From the IMG/VR virus record IMGVR_UViG_3300020020_000045, positions 1 to 50,701 of that record: a stretch of 50,701 nucleotides of DNA; one strand, 5' to 3'. Position 1 is the first letter of the stretch, and every line of letters starts with the position of its first letter. The notes under the pieces are model-generated. The model did not search any database. It was not told the DNA's origin and saw only the letters and a list, made by a program, of their open reading frames with translations. Positions 30,304-40,082 of this stretch are shown piece by piece. The position numbers were made by a program, and so were the translations under genes. Source of the stretch: a virus.

Positions 30304-30336
30304 TTTGGTATTTCAACAATTAATGTTGTATCTTTG
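30304..30336 (+). promoter_or_regulatory. Promoter with dyads before the phosphoesterase gene
   Basis: TTTG (30304-30307), 21 bases, TATCTTTG (30329-30336). The -33 box lies inside GAAATA-TTTGG-TATTTC, and CAACA-ATTAA-TGTTG fills the spacer. A repressor site is possible. Confidence 0.7.
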
Positions 30337-30365
30337 TACTGAAATTGTAACTAAACTATGCTTAA

Positions 30366-31583
30366 ATGGCTATAAACGAAGAACAATTAGAAGCCCTAAA
30401 AGGGATGTTAGGATGGAAAAAATCTAAATCTGTATATGCCTCAAAATTAGGGGTGACATTAGATGAACTAGAAGAATTACTAGAAGAACTCAGAAAACAG
30501 GAAAACCACGAATCTTTGGAAGAATTGAACGAATTTGAAAGAAAAGTAAATGTTGAAAAAGGAACCATAGAAAGCGACATTACTATAGACTTTGAACCCA
30601 AAACAATTGAAGACCTTGCAAAATTACACAAAATTGACCTAAATAAATACAAAATTTCAACATATTGGAGTAAGCAGAAATCAAACGGTAAATTCACCTC
30701 CTCTATCTTAGCCTCTCTTAAGAAACCAAACGATTATACATTAGAAGATTTTACAAAGTTTCTAAAGGAGTATAAGATAGAAAAACATCCATGTGTATGT
30801 AAATCATTGATAAACAAGGAGTTAGAAACAGTTGATATAGAATTAAATATTGCAGATTTCCACTTAGCTAAGAAAACCTTTGAAGGAGATAGTTTATTAA
30901 CAAAAGAGTTTGATTATGCTTTTGTTGTGAATGATTTAGTAAGCAAGATAAAGAAGAATTATAATATAGGGAAATTAGTATTTCCCATCTCTAATGATTT
31001 CTTTCACACAGATAATTATCAAAATACAACTACAAACGGTACTCCTCAAGATGTAACTGCTTGGTATGACGAGGAGTATGAAAAAGGATTTGATATATTA
31101 GCCAATGCAATTAACTTTTTAATTACTCAAGCTAAAGAAGTAGAAGTAGTCCTTGTACAAGGAAATCATGACCGCACTAAAGGATTCTTTGTAGCACATG
31201 CTTTAGAAGTATTCTTTAAGGGATACAAAAATGTTAAGTTTCAAAGAGAACATTCTATTACAAAATCTGTAGTATTAGGAAATACATTCATAGGTTATCA
31301 TCACGGAAATAGCTGTAAACTAGAAAACCTCCCTCTGATATTCGCTACAGGGAAAAACGCAGCTTCATTTGGTAATGCTAAGTACAGAGAAATTCATACA
31401 GGTGATAAACACCATTATATGGCTAAAGAGGTGCAAGGGGTGAGAATTCAACAAATGCCTTCTTTGTCTAAGACAGATAGATGGCATAGAGATAACAATT
31501 TTGAAAATAAAATACATGCAGCTTTAGCCCTTGTCTATCACCCAGAACAGGGTAAAATTGCAGAGTTTGAAGTAAGATTATAA
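30366..31583 (+). CDS. Calcineurin-like metallophosphoesterase
   Basis: Product of 405 residues. The C-terminal two thirds have the motif series of the family: IADFHLAKK (D-x-H, residues 161-170), SNDFFHTDN (near 210), VQGNHDRTKG (GNHD at 266-269), GYHHGNS (near 310-316) and TGDKHHYM (345-351, where the family usually has G-H-x-H). So it probably binds two metals and cleaves phosphodiesters or removes phosphate. The N-terminus contains a possible helix-turn-helix (LKGMLGWKKSKSVYASKLGV). Set between fibre and ring genes, it could be a virion enzyme or act on nucleic acid. Family call firm; substrate unknown. Confidence 0.85.
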   Translation: MAINEEQLEALKGMLGWKKSKSVYASKLGVTLDELEELLEELRKQENHESLEELNEFERKVNVEKGTIESDITIDFEPKTIEDLAKLHKIDLNKYKISTYWSKQKSNGKFTSSILASLKKPNDYTLEDFTKFLKEYKIEKHPCVCKSLINKELETVDIELNIADFHLAKKTFEGDSLLTKEFDYAFVVNDLVSKIKKNYNIGKLVFPISNDFFHTDNYQNTTTNGTPQDVTAWYDEEYEKGFDILANAINFLITQAKEVEVVLVQGNHDRTKGFFVAHALEVFFKGYKNVKFQREHSITKSVVLGNTFIGYHHGNSCKLENLPLIFATGKNAASFGNAKYREIHTGDKHHYMAKEVQGVRIQQMPSLSKTDRWHRDNNFENKIHAALALVYHPEQGKIAEFEVRL

Positions 31584-31584
31584 T

Positions 31585-32310
31585 ATGGCAACATTAAGAA
31601 GTTTAGTAAGCAGTGTAAGAGGCACACATAAATTGCTTTCTTCAGATTCTCTTCTGACAGATAGGTACATAGCGTCTGAAATTAAAGATGCTACAGTATT
31701 TCTTTTAAAAAGAGAAACAAACCTTAGAAAACTTTGGGCTACTGACACTATCTTTACTACTATTCCTTGTTTAGAATTAATAGAAGTGCCTATTTCAGAA
31801 TGTTGTGAATATGTTGATGAATGTACGATAGCAAGAAGTAAATATAAACTTCCACGCATTTCAGAAGGGAACTATCAGTATGTTATACAAGGAGTATATT
31901 CTATAAATGCAATGAGCGGTAAGGGAAAGAAACTAAAAGAAATAACAGTAAATCGTTATATCAATCTCTTAAAGCTTCCTATTATAAAGAATGAAATATA
32001 TTATTGGATAATGAATGGGTATTTATATGTTACAAATCCTTTATTACAAGCTGTTAGAATATCAGCATTTTTTGAAGAAGATGTTCCAAATGAGATAATG
32101 TTTCCAGATTGTGATTGTGGAAGTAAGACAACAGATGAGGAATGGTGTAAAAACCCTTTAGATAAAGAATATGGACTTCCTGGGTATTTAGAAAAACAAG
32201 TACATGACATGGTTTCAGAAGGATTGATGAGTGCTTATTTTAGATTAAAAACAGATCAAACATCCAATGGTGTAGATGGTCAGGCTCCTAATGCTAAACC
32301 GACAGATTAA
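31585..32310 (+). CDS. Conserved ring/neck structural protein
   Basis: Product of 241 residues. N-terminus starts MATLRSLVSSVRGTHKLLSS; strand-rich middle (YVIQGVYSINAMSGKGKKLK); helical C-terminus (GYLEKQVHDMVSEGLMSAYF). Several Cys (PDCDCGSK). I recall such proteins in crAss-like tail modules next to tail tube or ring genes. TAATG overlap with the next gene. Exact ring position not decidable. Confidence 0.7.
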   Translation: MATLRSLVSSVRGTHKLLSSDSLLTDRYIASEIKDATVFLLKRETNLRKLWATDTIFTTIPCLELIEVPISECCEYVDECTIARSKYKLPRISEGNYQYVIQGVYSINAMSGKGKKLKEITVNRYINLLKLPIIKNEIYYWIMNGYLYVTNPLLQAVRISAFFEEDVPNEIMFPDCDCGSKTTDEEWCKNPLDKEYGLPGYLEKQVHDMVSEGLMSAYFRLKTDQTSNGVDGQAPNAKPTD

Positions 32311-32789
32311 TGAGAATTGCAGTCGAATGGCGTAGTACAAGTAAAGATAATTATATAAAGTTTCGTAAGAAACATCCTTCTATTAAAATCTCTTTTGATG
32401 AATGGAAGAACATTATATACACATTCAATGAAGACTTCAAAACTTATATATTAGAAACAGGAGATAAAGCGCGACTTCCTGCTGGTTTTGGAGAATTTTC
32501 AGTAAATAAAAAAATAACAAAAAGAATAAAAATTCTTCCAGATGGAAGAGAATTTATAAACCTTCCTGTAGATTGGAAGAAGACAAAAGAGAAAGGGAAG
32601 AAAATCTATAATTTCAACTATCACACAGAGGGATATAGATTTGGGTGGATATGGTTTAAAAAAGCAGCCAGATTTAAAAATACAGACTTATGGTATTTTA
32701 AACCTTCTAGAACAACTTCTCGTCTTTTATCACATTATTTGAAAACCGACAATAAATACCAACATATTTATAAACGCTGGTTTAATTAA
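32310..32789 (+). CDS. Conserved tail-module protein, 159 aa
   Basis: Product of 159 residues. Contains FRKKHPSIKISFDEWKNIIY, LPAGFGEFSVNKK, INLPVDWKKTKEKGKKIYNF, YHTEGYRFGWIWFKKAARFK and ending KPSRTTSRLLSHYLK; this dense set of motifs is conserved in crAss-like phages as I recall it. Very basic and aromatic. It is a small conserved component of the tail or its assembly. Coupled start with the previous gene. Confidence 0.75.
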   Translation: MRIAVEWRSTSKDNYIKFRKKHPSIKISFDEWKNIIYTFNEDFKTYILETGDKARLPAGFGEFSVNKKITKRIKILPDGREFINLPVDWKKTKEKGKKIYNFNYHTEGYRFGWIWFKKAARFKNTDLWYFKPSRTTSRLLSHYLKTDNKYQHIYKRWFN

Positions 32790-32795
32790 TACAAA

Positions 32796-33743
32796 ATGTC
32801 ATACTATTATAAATACGACTTTGTTAGTCCAGAACCTCAATATGCTACAGTAAAAGAAGAGCTTAAGAGCTATTTTGATACAGGAGCTATTGATGACTTG
32901 CTATTTCCAACATATTTAAACAAATGTTTAGATAAGATGGGAAGAAGTTCTTATGCAATAGTAGAAGAAATTCTACATATAGAAGATTATCAATGTCGTC
33001 TTCCTGATAATTTCTATGCTGTTAGAGAAGCATGGCTTTGCACAGCTGTTAATGGGTTTCCTATACAATCTGCAAATTCATTCTATTCTCAGGCAGCTTC
33101 AACTTCAACAATACAAGTATCACCTGTCATATCTAACGGAGTGCCATGTACAAATTCAGAATGTACAACTGGCTGTCCTACATGTATGCCAGAATTGATA
33201 CAGGCTGTATATAAGACAAACAACGAATTTAATACATCTTATACAAGGCAATACTTATTAAAACCAGGAAACATTTCTACAAAGAAACATTGTACACTGG
33301 ATTGTGCTAATTTTGGAGCTTCTGGACCAGACAGCTTTGATATTAGAGATAACAAATTTACAGTAAATTTTAAATGTGGAAAGGTGAATTTAGTGTTCTA
33401 TGCCACAGATTATGATAATTGTGGAAATCAATTAATTCCTGACAATTTCCGTGTAAAAGAATACATTGAAGCCTATTTGAAATATAAATGTTTTGAAACA
33501 CTCACAAATCAAACAAATGATGAAACCTTTAATCAACTTCAAGTAAAACTAGGTTATTATAAAGCAGCATCTGATGAAGCATATATATTAGCAGAAATTG
33601 AATTAAAGAAACAAGATGCTTATGCTAAAATAAGAGGTATTAAAAGAACATTAAATAGTTTCAATAAATACGAACTTCCCAATAGAAGCGATAGAAGAGA
33701 TAGAAACCTCTGGAGACGTAATGGGGGTTGGACTTCAAACTAA
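32796..33743 (+). CDS. Tail tubular / ring-like protein
   Basis: Product of 315 residues. N-terminus MSYYYKYDFVSPEPQYATVK continues with helices (FPTYLNKCLDKMGRSSYAIV) and CRLPDNFYAVREAWLC, a pattern shared with gp4/gp11-like tail-tube (ring) proteins of podoviruses, which bind under the portal. A helical C-terminus follows. Cys-rich middle (CTTGCPTCMP) may bind metal. The next gene, the muzzle protein, starts with GTG eight bases later. Family placement is inference. Confidence 0.7.
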   Translation: MSYYYKYDFVSPEPQYATVKEELKSYFDTGAIDDLLFPTYLNKCLDKMGRSSYAIVEEILHIEDYQCRLPDNFYAVREAWLCTAVNGFPIQSANSFYSQAASTSTIQVSPVISNGVPCTNSECTTGCPTCMPELIQAVYKTNNEFNTSYTRQYLLKPGNISTKKHCTLDCANFGASGPDSFDIRDNKFTVNFKCGKVNLVFYATDYDNCGNQLIPDNFRVKEYIEAYLKYKCFETLTNQTNDETFNQLQVKLGYYKAASDEAYILAEIELKKQDAYAKIRGIKRTLNSFNKYELPNRSDRRDRNLWRRNGGWTSN

Positions 33744-33749
33744 CATAAG

Positions 33750-36700
33750 GTGGCAGAAGATCAAAATATAAAACAAGAGAATAACTCTGCAATAGCTGGT
33801 TTAAATTTAGATAACACTGTTAATCAGGTGGCTAAAGGTAAACTCACGTATGCTTTAAATGCTGCTGTAGAGAACTTTGATGCTAATAGTGTAAATTATC
33901 AAAATGAGCCAGGAAATGAACTATGTCTAAATTTTCCTGTTGGTTTTCAGCTTATAGGTACACATTTTATAAATGAGCAAAATAAACATATATTCTTTAT
34001 AACAAATCCTGATACAGGAGCTAGTGAAATAGGGTATATGGACAACAATGATTGTTTATATAAAACATATATAAATGCTCTTTGTTTAAATTTTGATATT
34101 CGCTTCCCTATACATAAATCTGTACATAAGATAACTAACTGTACTACAGAGATTTACTGGACAGATAGAAGAAATCCAAGAAGATTTCTTAATTTAGACA
34201 ACCTTCCTTTAAAAATAAAACCTGGAACAAATATTTGTGATGGAGAAACGACAGATGAAATAGATTGTAACAAGTTAAATGTACAACCTAATTTTGCTAT
34301 TCCTGAACTTGAGGTTGTAGATGTTAGAAATGGAGGTAATTTAACAGCAGGAACTGTACAATTTGCTTTTCAATATTCAGATGTTTCTGGTAATGGATAT
34401 ACTTCTTTTTATTCTATAACCAACCCAACACCAATTGCAAATACACAAATAACAACTCTGGAATTTAATTATCCTGTTGGAAAGAGTGTAATATTAGATG
34501 TTAGAAACATTGATATTAGTGGATATTATGAATATTTCAATATTGCTGTAATAAAGACCGTTAACAATATTTCTTCTGTTGAACTTATAGGTACATTCTT
34601 TATTGATGATTCTACTAAGCAAATTACATACAATGGACAAAATGTTGCTCTTATTCCATTAACTATAAATGATATTTTTGAGAAATTTCCATATTACGAT
34701 ATTGCAGGAGATTTAACAACAGTACAAGATACTTTAGTGTGGAACAACCTTACTTCTGTAGATAGAATAAATTATCAACGTATTGCTAATCAGATTGATT
34801 TACAATGGGAAACATGGAGAATACCTAATACAGAGAATTATTCTAATGAACTGAATGCTACGAATTTAAGAGGTTATTTAAGGGATGAAGTTGTTCCTTT
34901 TGAAATTGTCTTTTTATTGGCAGGAGGTAAACAAACTGATGGTTTTCATATTCCAGGAAGAGTTATTTCTCCAGCAGATCGTTCTTTTGGAACAGTGCCA
35001 AGCACTTCTCCTGATTTTATAGGAACTCCTGATGCTGATGGAACTAGTCCTTATTGGAAGATATATAATACAGGTACCGTTTTAGAAACAAATTCTGCAT
35101 ATGTCCCTCATTCTGATTACAAAGGACCTTATCAGTTTGGAGAATTCTCATATTGGGAGTCAACCGATACATATCCCTGTAATGTGGATGTATGGGGTGA
35201 ATTATCAGGTCAACCTATAAGACATCATAAATTTCCAGATGTAAGAATTTCTCCTATTTTCGAGCAACCTGTAATAGAAATAGCAGGGGATGGAACATAT
35301 TATAATTTAGCTATTCAAAAAGATGCTATTTTCCCTATAGGAGTTAGACTTAATGTACAGCAAGTTGAGGCTCTGATAATTACATCAACTCTTACACAGG
35401 CACAAAAAGATACTATTGTAGGTTTCAAGATTGTAAGAGGAGATAGAAGCACTAATAAATCAATTGTTGCTAAAGGAATATTAAGAAACGTTGGTAAATA
35501 CACGAGAGAAGACACTGAATATTATTTTCCTAATTACCCATATAATGACTTAAGAGAAGATCCTTTCTTATTGTCTCAAAGCAATGCTTATAATTCAGAA
35601 TGTAATACTTATGAAGTAACACCTACTTCAGATGGTACATACCAGTATACAGATTGTTTTACAAATGTCACAGCTGCTTCTCCTATGACAAACGGGGTTG
35701 TTGAGAGAGTTTGTTCTCTTACAGTTCCTGTTGCAGTTTCTGGTACTCTTACAGTTACAGAAGTTTCTTTCGATACTTATACATTAACTGTATTTGGAGG
35801 AACAACTATTGGAGGTATTTTTCTTCCAAATACAGTTATTTTTGGATATACAGATACAGAAGGAAATGGTCAATCTGTTACTGTCAGAACAGGTACTCCT
35901 ATCACAATTCAAGTGGAAGCTGCTAGTGTTCCTATGCCTTTTCCTTTTACAGATGTGGATGAATACAGTATAACACAAGTTAGCTATTTAAGAAACGAAG
36001 AGTGTTATCCTGAGAGATTAGATGCTTTTACATCAGATGAAAGCAAATATAGGTATGTATTCAATTCTCCTGAAACTTCCTTTGGGCAACCTTTTTTAGG
36101 AAATATAATAAAACTGGAGAATGTTATATTTGGAGCAGGAAAGGGGCATTTTGCAGAAGTTAAGAAAAATGCCCTATACAAACTTATAACTAAGGAGGCA
36201 CAAGAAGATGCTTTAGCAGCAAGTTCTGATATAGCAGCCATAGGAAGTTTTAGTGCAACAGCAATGTTCACTGCTTATCAAGCATATCTTCAAATATACA
36301 TTAATGGTATTACCAGAAGAAATTATGGATGGAGTTATAATTCAATATTAAGCTACGATTATTATGCAGATATAGATAATGGACTTGGTATAAAACAAAG
36401 AGAAATAGATCATTCTCAATATCTCACTCCATCGGTACAATCTGTATCAGAAGATTCGGGTATATTATTAAATAATTATCAGAGAGAGTCATCTGTCTTT
36501 ATAAGAACATCAGAAGATGCCACTCCTCTACCATTTGCTGATCAAACTCCAAGTTTATTACTTGGTTCAGGTGTTAGTGTTGTAGAAGACAGAAGTAGGT
36601 ATATCAATTCCCAACAAGATTGTTCTAAACCAGAAAAGCAATTTGATATTTCTAGTGTTGTATATTATGCTTCGTTAAAGAACTACATTCCTAATCAATG

Positions 36701-38549
36701 GGGACAAATGTATTCTTATGAAACAATTGACACAGGTTTTCAAGCAAGGTTTGGTAATCAGGCTTATTTAATAGGAGGTAGCCCATATGCTACAATATTT
36801 GGAGGGGACACATTTATAAACAAATTTGGATTTAAAACTAAACTTCCATTCTTTATAGATAATAGAGTGGGAGCTCCTGATGATAGTGATATATTCTATG
36901 ATGAAATAGGGAATGTTTCCTACCCTGAATATTGGCATTCTGCTAGAAGTATTTTATATGATTACGATGATGCTAACACATCTCCTTTAATTAATATAAT
37001 TTCAATAAAAGCTCATTATTTAGATTGTCCTAATAATCAACTTCCTGTACCAGATGATACAGCAACACCTCCTGTTGTAAATCCTGGAAGAACATATTAT
37101 GATGGAAAAATGTATATGTTTGCATATGGTATTCCTTATTTTTATTGTGAAACATCAATAAACGTAGACCTTAGACAAGCATTTAATGATAGAGAAGGAG
37201 ACTTTTATCCTCATGTTGGAACAGGTATTCCTGATGATTGGTTGCAAGAAAGCAAAGTAACAATTGCTCAAGATAATACATATTATTATAATGTTACATT
37301 CTCTAAGCAGAATAAAGAGAACTATTTCTCTCATCTTCCTGTGAATTGGGAAGAACAGCTTTGTTTTACATATTTTCCATTTAGAGCAATCTATTCTGAA
37401 GCGCAACAAAGTTTCACAGATAATAGAATAAATAGTTGGTTAATATATAGGCCTGTTTCATATTTCGATTTTCCTCAAAATTACGGGGATTTAATTTCTT
37501 TAGATGGTATACAAAATAAAGCAATTCTGGCAAGATTTGAGAATAAGAGTTTATTATATAACACTCTACTCACCATCAATACAAGTAATCCTCAGGCTGC
37601 TTATTTAGGAAATGACTCTTTATTTAAGAGCTCTCCTCCTATTGATTTTGCAGAAACAGATTTAGGTTATGTGGGAAGTCAGAACAAATTGTTATTAAAA
37701 ATACCTCAAGGGCAGATAACGACAGATGCTAAAAGAGGACAAATATTCTTAATTGCAGGAAATGCTGCTACAGATCTTTCAGGGTTTGGAAGTGGTTTAA
37801 ACAGATTCTTAAAAGATCACCTTCCATTTGAGATATTAAGGTATTTTCCAACAGTAAACACAGATAATCATTTCAATGGAATCGGTATACATGGAGTGTA
37901 TGACTCTAAGTTTAACAGGGTTATTATTTCAAAATTAGATTATATTCCATTATTTGATGAAATAAAATACGATGAATTAACAGAAGAATTTTATATAGAA
38001 AGAGAAATACCTCAATTCCCTGTAACAACATCAACTAGTACAACAAACGGAACAACTACAACCTCTTCCACTACAAGTACAACAACTACATTAGCTCCTC
38101 AATTAGTAAGAGAAATAGTGTATTTGACAGATAGGACGTATTTCTGTAATAAGTCATGGACTCTTTCGTTTAACATGAATACAATGTCCTGGATAAGCTT
38201 TCACAGCTACATTCCTAATTGGTATATTGCAGAACATAATTTCTTTTATTCTGGTTTAAATGAGGGATGTGATTTAGAGGCTATAGCAGCAGAAATAGTA
38301 CCTTCTACAACTACAACCTCTACAACAATTCCTCCATTTGATTGTGAATTAGAAGGAGAGGCTAGAGTACCCAATTGTGAACTAGAGGGCAACGCTTTTT
38401 TTTTGACTGAACCAACCACAACAACTACTTCTACTTCTACTCCAATAACCACAACAACTAGTACTTCTATTGCTCCTACTACAACTACCACAAGTACTTC
38501 AATTCCACCAGAGTGTGACCTAGAAGGAGAAGCAGAAATAATATATTAA
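33750..38549 (+). CDS. Muzzle-like tail stabilization protein
   Basis: Product of 1599 residues, starting with GTG (MAEDQNIKQENNSAIAGLNL). The start region ALNAAVENFDANSVNYQNEP and GNELCLNFPVGFQLIGTHF are conserved at the N-terminus of the large crAss-like tail nozzle or 'stabilization' protein (gp44 in phiCrAss001, from memory). About 1420 residues form the core; the last 175 add Thr/Ser-rich linkers (TTTTSSTTSTTTTLAP type) and small modules with repeated CELEGEA. It probably forms the tail tip through which DNA leaves. High confidence as a tail structural protein, moderate on orthology. Confidence 0.8.
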   Translation: MAEDQNIKQENNSAIAGLNLDNTVNQVAKGKLTYALNAAVENFDANSVNYQNEPGNELCLNFPVGFQLIGTHFINEQNKHIFFITNPDTGASEIGYMDNNDCLYKTYINALCLNFDIRFPIHKSVHKITNCTTEIYWTDRRNPRRFLNLDNLPLKIKPGTNICDGETTDEIDCNKLNVQPNFAIPELEVVDVRNGGNLTAGTVQFAFQYSDVSGNGYTSFYSITNPTPIANTQITTLEFNYPVGKSVILDVRNIDISGYYEYFNIAVIKTVNNISSVELIGTFFIDDSTKQITYNGQNVALIPLTINDIFEKFPYYDIAGDLTTVQDTLVWNNLTSVDRINYQRIANQIDLQWETWRIPNTENYSNELNATNLRGYLRDEVVPFEIVFLLAGGKQTDGFHIPGRVISPADRSFGTVPSTSPDFIGTPDADGTSPYWKIYNTGTVLETNSAYVPHSDYKGPYQFGEFSYWESTDTYPCNVDVWGELSGQPIRHHKFPDVRISPIFEQPVIEIAGDGTYYNLAIQKDAIFPIGVRLNVQQVEALIITSTLTQAQKDTIVGFKIVRGDRSTNKSIVAKGILRNVGKYTREDTEYYFPNYPYNDLREDPFLLSQSNAYNSECNTYEVTPTSDGTYQYTDCFTNVTAASPMTNGVVERVCSLTVPVAVSGTLTVTEVSFDTYTLTVFGGTTIGGIFLPNTVIFGYTDTEGNGQSVTVRTGTPITIQVEAASVPMPFPFTDVDEYSITQVSYLRNEECYPERLDAFTSDESKYRYVFNSPETSFGQPFLGNIIKLENVIFGAGKGHFAEVKKNALYKLITKEAQEDALAASSDIAAIGSFSATAMFTAYQAYLQIYINGITRRNYGWSYNSILSYDYYADIDNGLGIKQREIDHSQYLTPSVQSVSEDSGILLNNYQRESSVFIRTSEDATPLPFADQTPSLLLGSGVSVVEDRSRYINSQQDCSKPEKQFDISSVVYYASLKNYIPNQWGQMYSYETIDTGFQARFGNQAYLIGGSPYATIFGGDTFINKFGFKTKLPFFIDNRVGAPDDSDIFYDEIGNVSYPEYWHSARSILYDYDDANTSPLINIISIKAHYLDCPNNQLPVPDDTATPPVVNPGRTYYDGKMYMFAYGIPYFYCETSINVDLRQAFNDREGDFYPHVGTGIPDDWLQESKVTIAQDNTYYYNVTFSKQNKENYFSHLPVNWEEQLCFTYFPFRAIYSEAQQSFTDNRINSWLIYRPVSYFDFPQNYGDLISLDGIQNKAILARFENKSLLYNTLLTINTSNPQAAYLGNDSLFKSSPPIDFAETDLGYVGSQNKLLLKIPQGQITTDAKRGQIFLIAGNAATDLSGFGSGLNRFLKDHLPFEILRYFPTVNTDNHFNGIGIHGVYDSKFNRVIISKLDYIPLFDEIKYDELTEEFYIEREIPQFPVTTSTSTTNGTTTTSSTTSTTTTLAPQLVREIVYLTDRTYFCNKSWTLSFNMNTMSWISFHSYIPNWYIAEHNFFYSGLNEGCDLEAIAAEIVPSTTTTSTTIPPFDCELEGEARVPNCELEGNAFFLTEPTTTTTSTSTPITTTTSTSIAPTTTTTSTSIPPECDLEGEAEIIY
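38020..38546 (+). repeat. Thr-codon microsatellites and CELEGEA repeats
   Basis: In-frame runs rich in ACA/ACT/TCT encode Thr/Ser linkers near 38020-38095, 38297-38330 and 38409-38510. Between and after them the peptide C-E-L-E-G-E/N-A occurs three times (DCELEGEA, NCELEGNA, ECDLEGEA). This is a tandem module array at the end of the muzzle protein. Confidence 0.75.
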
Positions 38550-38564
38550 CGTAAAATTAAAATT

Positions 38565-39209
38565 ATGGCATTTACAGCAGAAATAACATTAACAACAGCA
38601 GGAGCAGATACAGGTCCTTTCAATTTATATTCTAATATAGATGGATTTTTGTCACCTTTTGAGACAAATGTACCAAAACTTAATTTAGAAGCAGGTTATA
38701 TATCTGTAGTTGTACCAGATGCAACTACTGTTATAAGGGTGACCTCTGTGAGTGGTTTATGTCCTAATTCTATAGATTTAGAAATAACAGGTATTACAAC
38801 TACAACTTCTACTAGTAGTTCTTCAACAACCTCTACTAGCTCTACTACTACAACAACTACAACAGAAGCCTGTGTTCTAACTCAAGTAGGTGTGGATAAT
38901 ACATTATCTTTAAATATTCCTATTACAGGAGTAAATGTTAATGGAATAGCCGTAACACATGTATCTGGAAGTAATTTCCCTGTACCAGCAGGATTTAGTG
39001 GAATATTTAGTACAGATCAAATAGGAGTATTCACCATACAGGTGTTTTATGGAGCAGGTATAGCAGGTCAAAAAATTACAGTTATTGATAGCGATAGTAT
39101 TTCAACATGTACAAATCTTGGTTCTGGAGGAGGTAGTTTCTCAATTACTGATTCTGAAGTAAATTGTTCAAATGCTATAAATATTATCGGAGAAGACGGA
39201 ACTTGTTAA
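38565..39209 (+). CDS. Thr-rich virion accessory protein
   Basis: Product of 214 residues. Two beta domains are joined by a linker of Thr/Ser (TTTTSTSSSSTTSTSSTTTT). N-terminal domain starts MAFTAEITLTTAGADTGPFN; the C-terminal domain has IGVFTIQVFYGAGIAGQKIT, Ig-like or collagen-free beta strands. The linker resembles that of the muzzle protein. It probably decorates the virion surface or tail. Possible O-glycan attachment sites; inference. Confidence 0.7.
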   Translation: MAFTAEITLTTAGADTGPFNLYSNIDGFLSPFETNVPKLNLEAGYISVVVPDATTVIRVTSVSGLCPNSIDLEITGITTTTSTSSSSTTSTSSTTTTTTTEACVLTQVGVDNTLSLNIPITGVNVNGIAVTHVSGSNFPVPAGFSGIFSTDQIGVFTIQVFYGAGIAGQKITVIDSDSISTCTNLGSGGGSFSITDSEVNCSNAINIIGEDGTC

Positions 39210-39210
39210 A

Positions 39211-40080
39211 ATGAAAGATATAGTAATAAGGCTTAAAAAAGCAGGTAATAGAACAAGTGTATTTTCCATTTCTGATGGATTGGGACATACACTTGTTGAA
39301 GAAGCCTCTAAAACACAACTGATTCAAGGAATTGCCTTGTCTGTAGAAGATTATGTTACAGCCATTGTAATATCTTCTACAGGAATTAATTGTTGTGCTC
39401 TTTCTTTAACAATCCCTATTACAACTATTACAAATCAAGAACTAGTTAATTTACAATTTGATAATGTAAATACCTCTTCTTTATGGAGACATCTTACAAA
39501 CCCTATTTTATATAATGATTTCTATGGTTGTATAGCTCCTTATGTAATTGAATATCCTTTTGCATACCAGTTTCAGGATGAAATTCTTCAAAATGTAAAA
39601 GACTATACGAAAACATATACATACCTTCCATCTATAAACGGGGTATTTGACGATAATCAAAAGATAGAGACAGATGATTCATATTTTAACAAAGCAGTGA
39701 TTTATAACGGGCAACAAAGCTCTGGTGTGTTAGAATTGGTAAATAAACCAATGAACAACTTGAAATTATACATGACCTTCCCTAAATTCAATACAAATAG
39801 TAAAACTATTACATTTACGAAAAGTGATAATTTCTATCAATATAATACTTTCTGGGATGTTGTAAAATCTAAATCTATTCCTTTATTTCTAACCTCTTGT
39901 GAAAGCATGTCTATTGATAAAGAGGTTAATCAGGAGAATATGAACTATACATCAAGAAGTTTTAATAAGTTTCCTTTTAGAGCTAAGGATGCTAAAATAA
40001 GACATATTCTTGACAATCGTAATGATCTACACTTAGTTTCACAATTTTTATCTGCACCAGCTCAGTTATCATATAAATAA
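39211..40080 (+). CDS. Hypothetical virion protein, 289 aa
   Basis: Starts MKDIVIRLKKAGNRTSVFSI, one base after the previous stop. A beta-rich N-terminal half and aromatic middle (YPFAYQFQDEILQNVKDYTK) are followed by SMSIDKEVNQENMNYTSRSF and a basic end. No recognised family. Its place between muzzle and cargo genes suggests a tail tip or virion component. Confidence 0.65.
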   Translation: MKDIVIRLKKAGNRTSVFSISDGLGHTLVEEASKTQLIQGIALSVEDYVTAIVISSTGINCCALSLTIPITTITNQELVNLQFDNVNTSSLWRHLTNPILYNDFYGCIAPYVIEYPFAYQFQDEILQNVKDYTKTYTYLPSINGVFDDNQKIETDDSYFNKAVIYNGQQSSGVLELVNKPMNNLKLYMTFPKFNTNSKTITFTKSDNFYQYNTFWDVVKSKSIPLFLTSCESMSIDKEVNQENMNYTSRSFNKFPFRAKDAKIRHILDNRNDLHLVSQFLSAPAQLSYK

Positions 40081-40082
40081 AT

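Noticed and set aside
35711-35926. Cys/Tyr-rich frames inside the muzzle gene
   Set aside because: Composition is an artefact of reading T-rich beta-strand codons in another phase.
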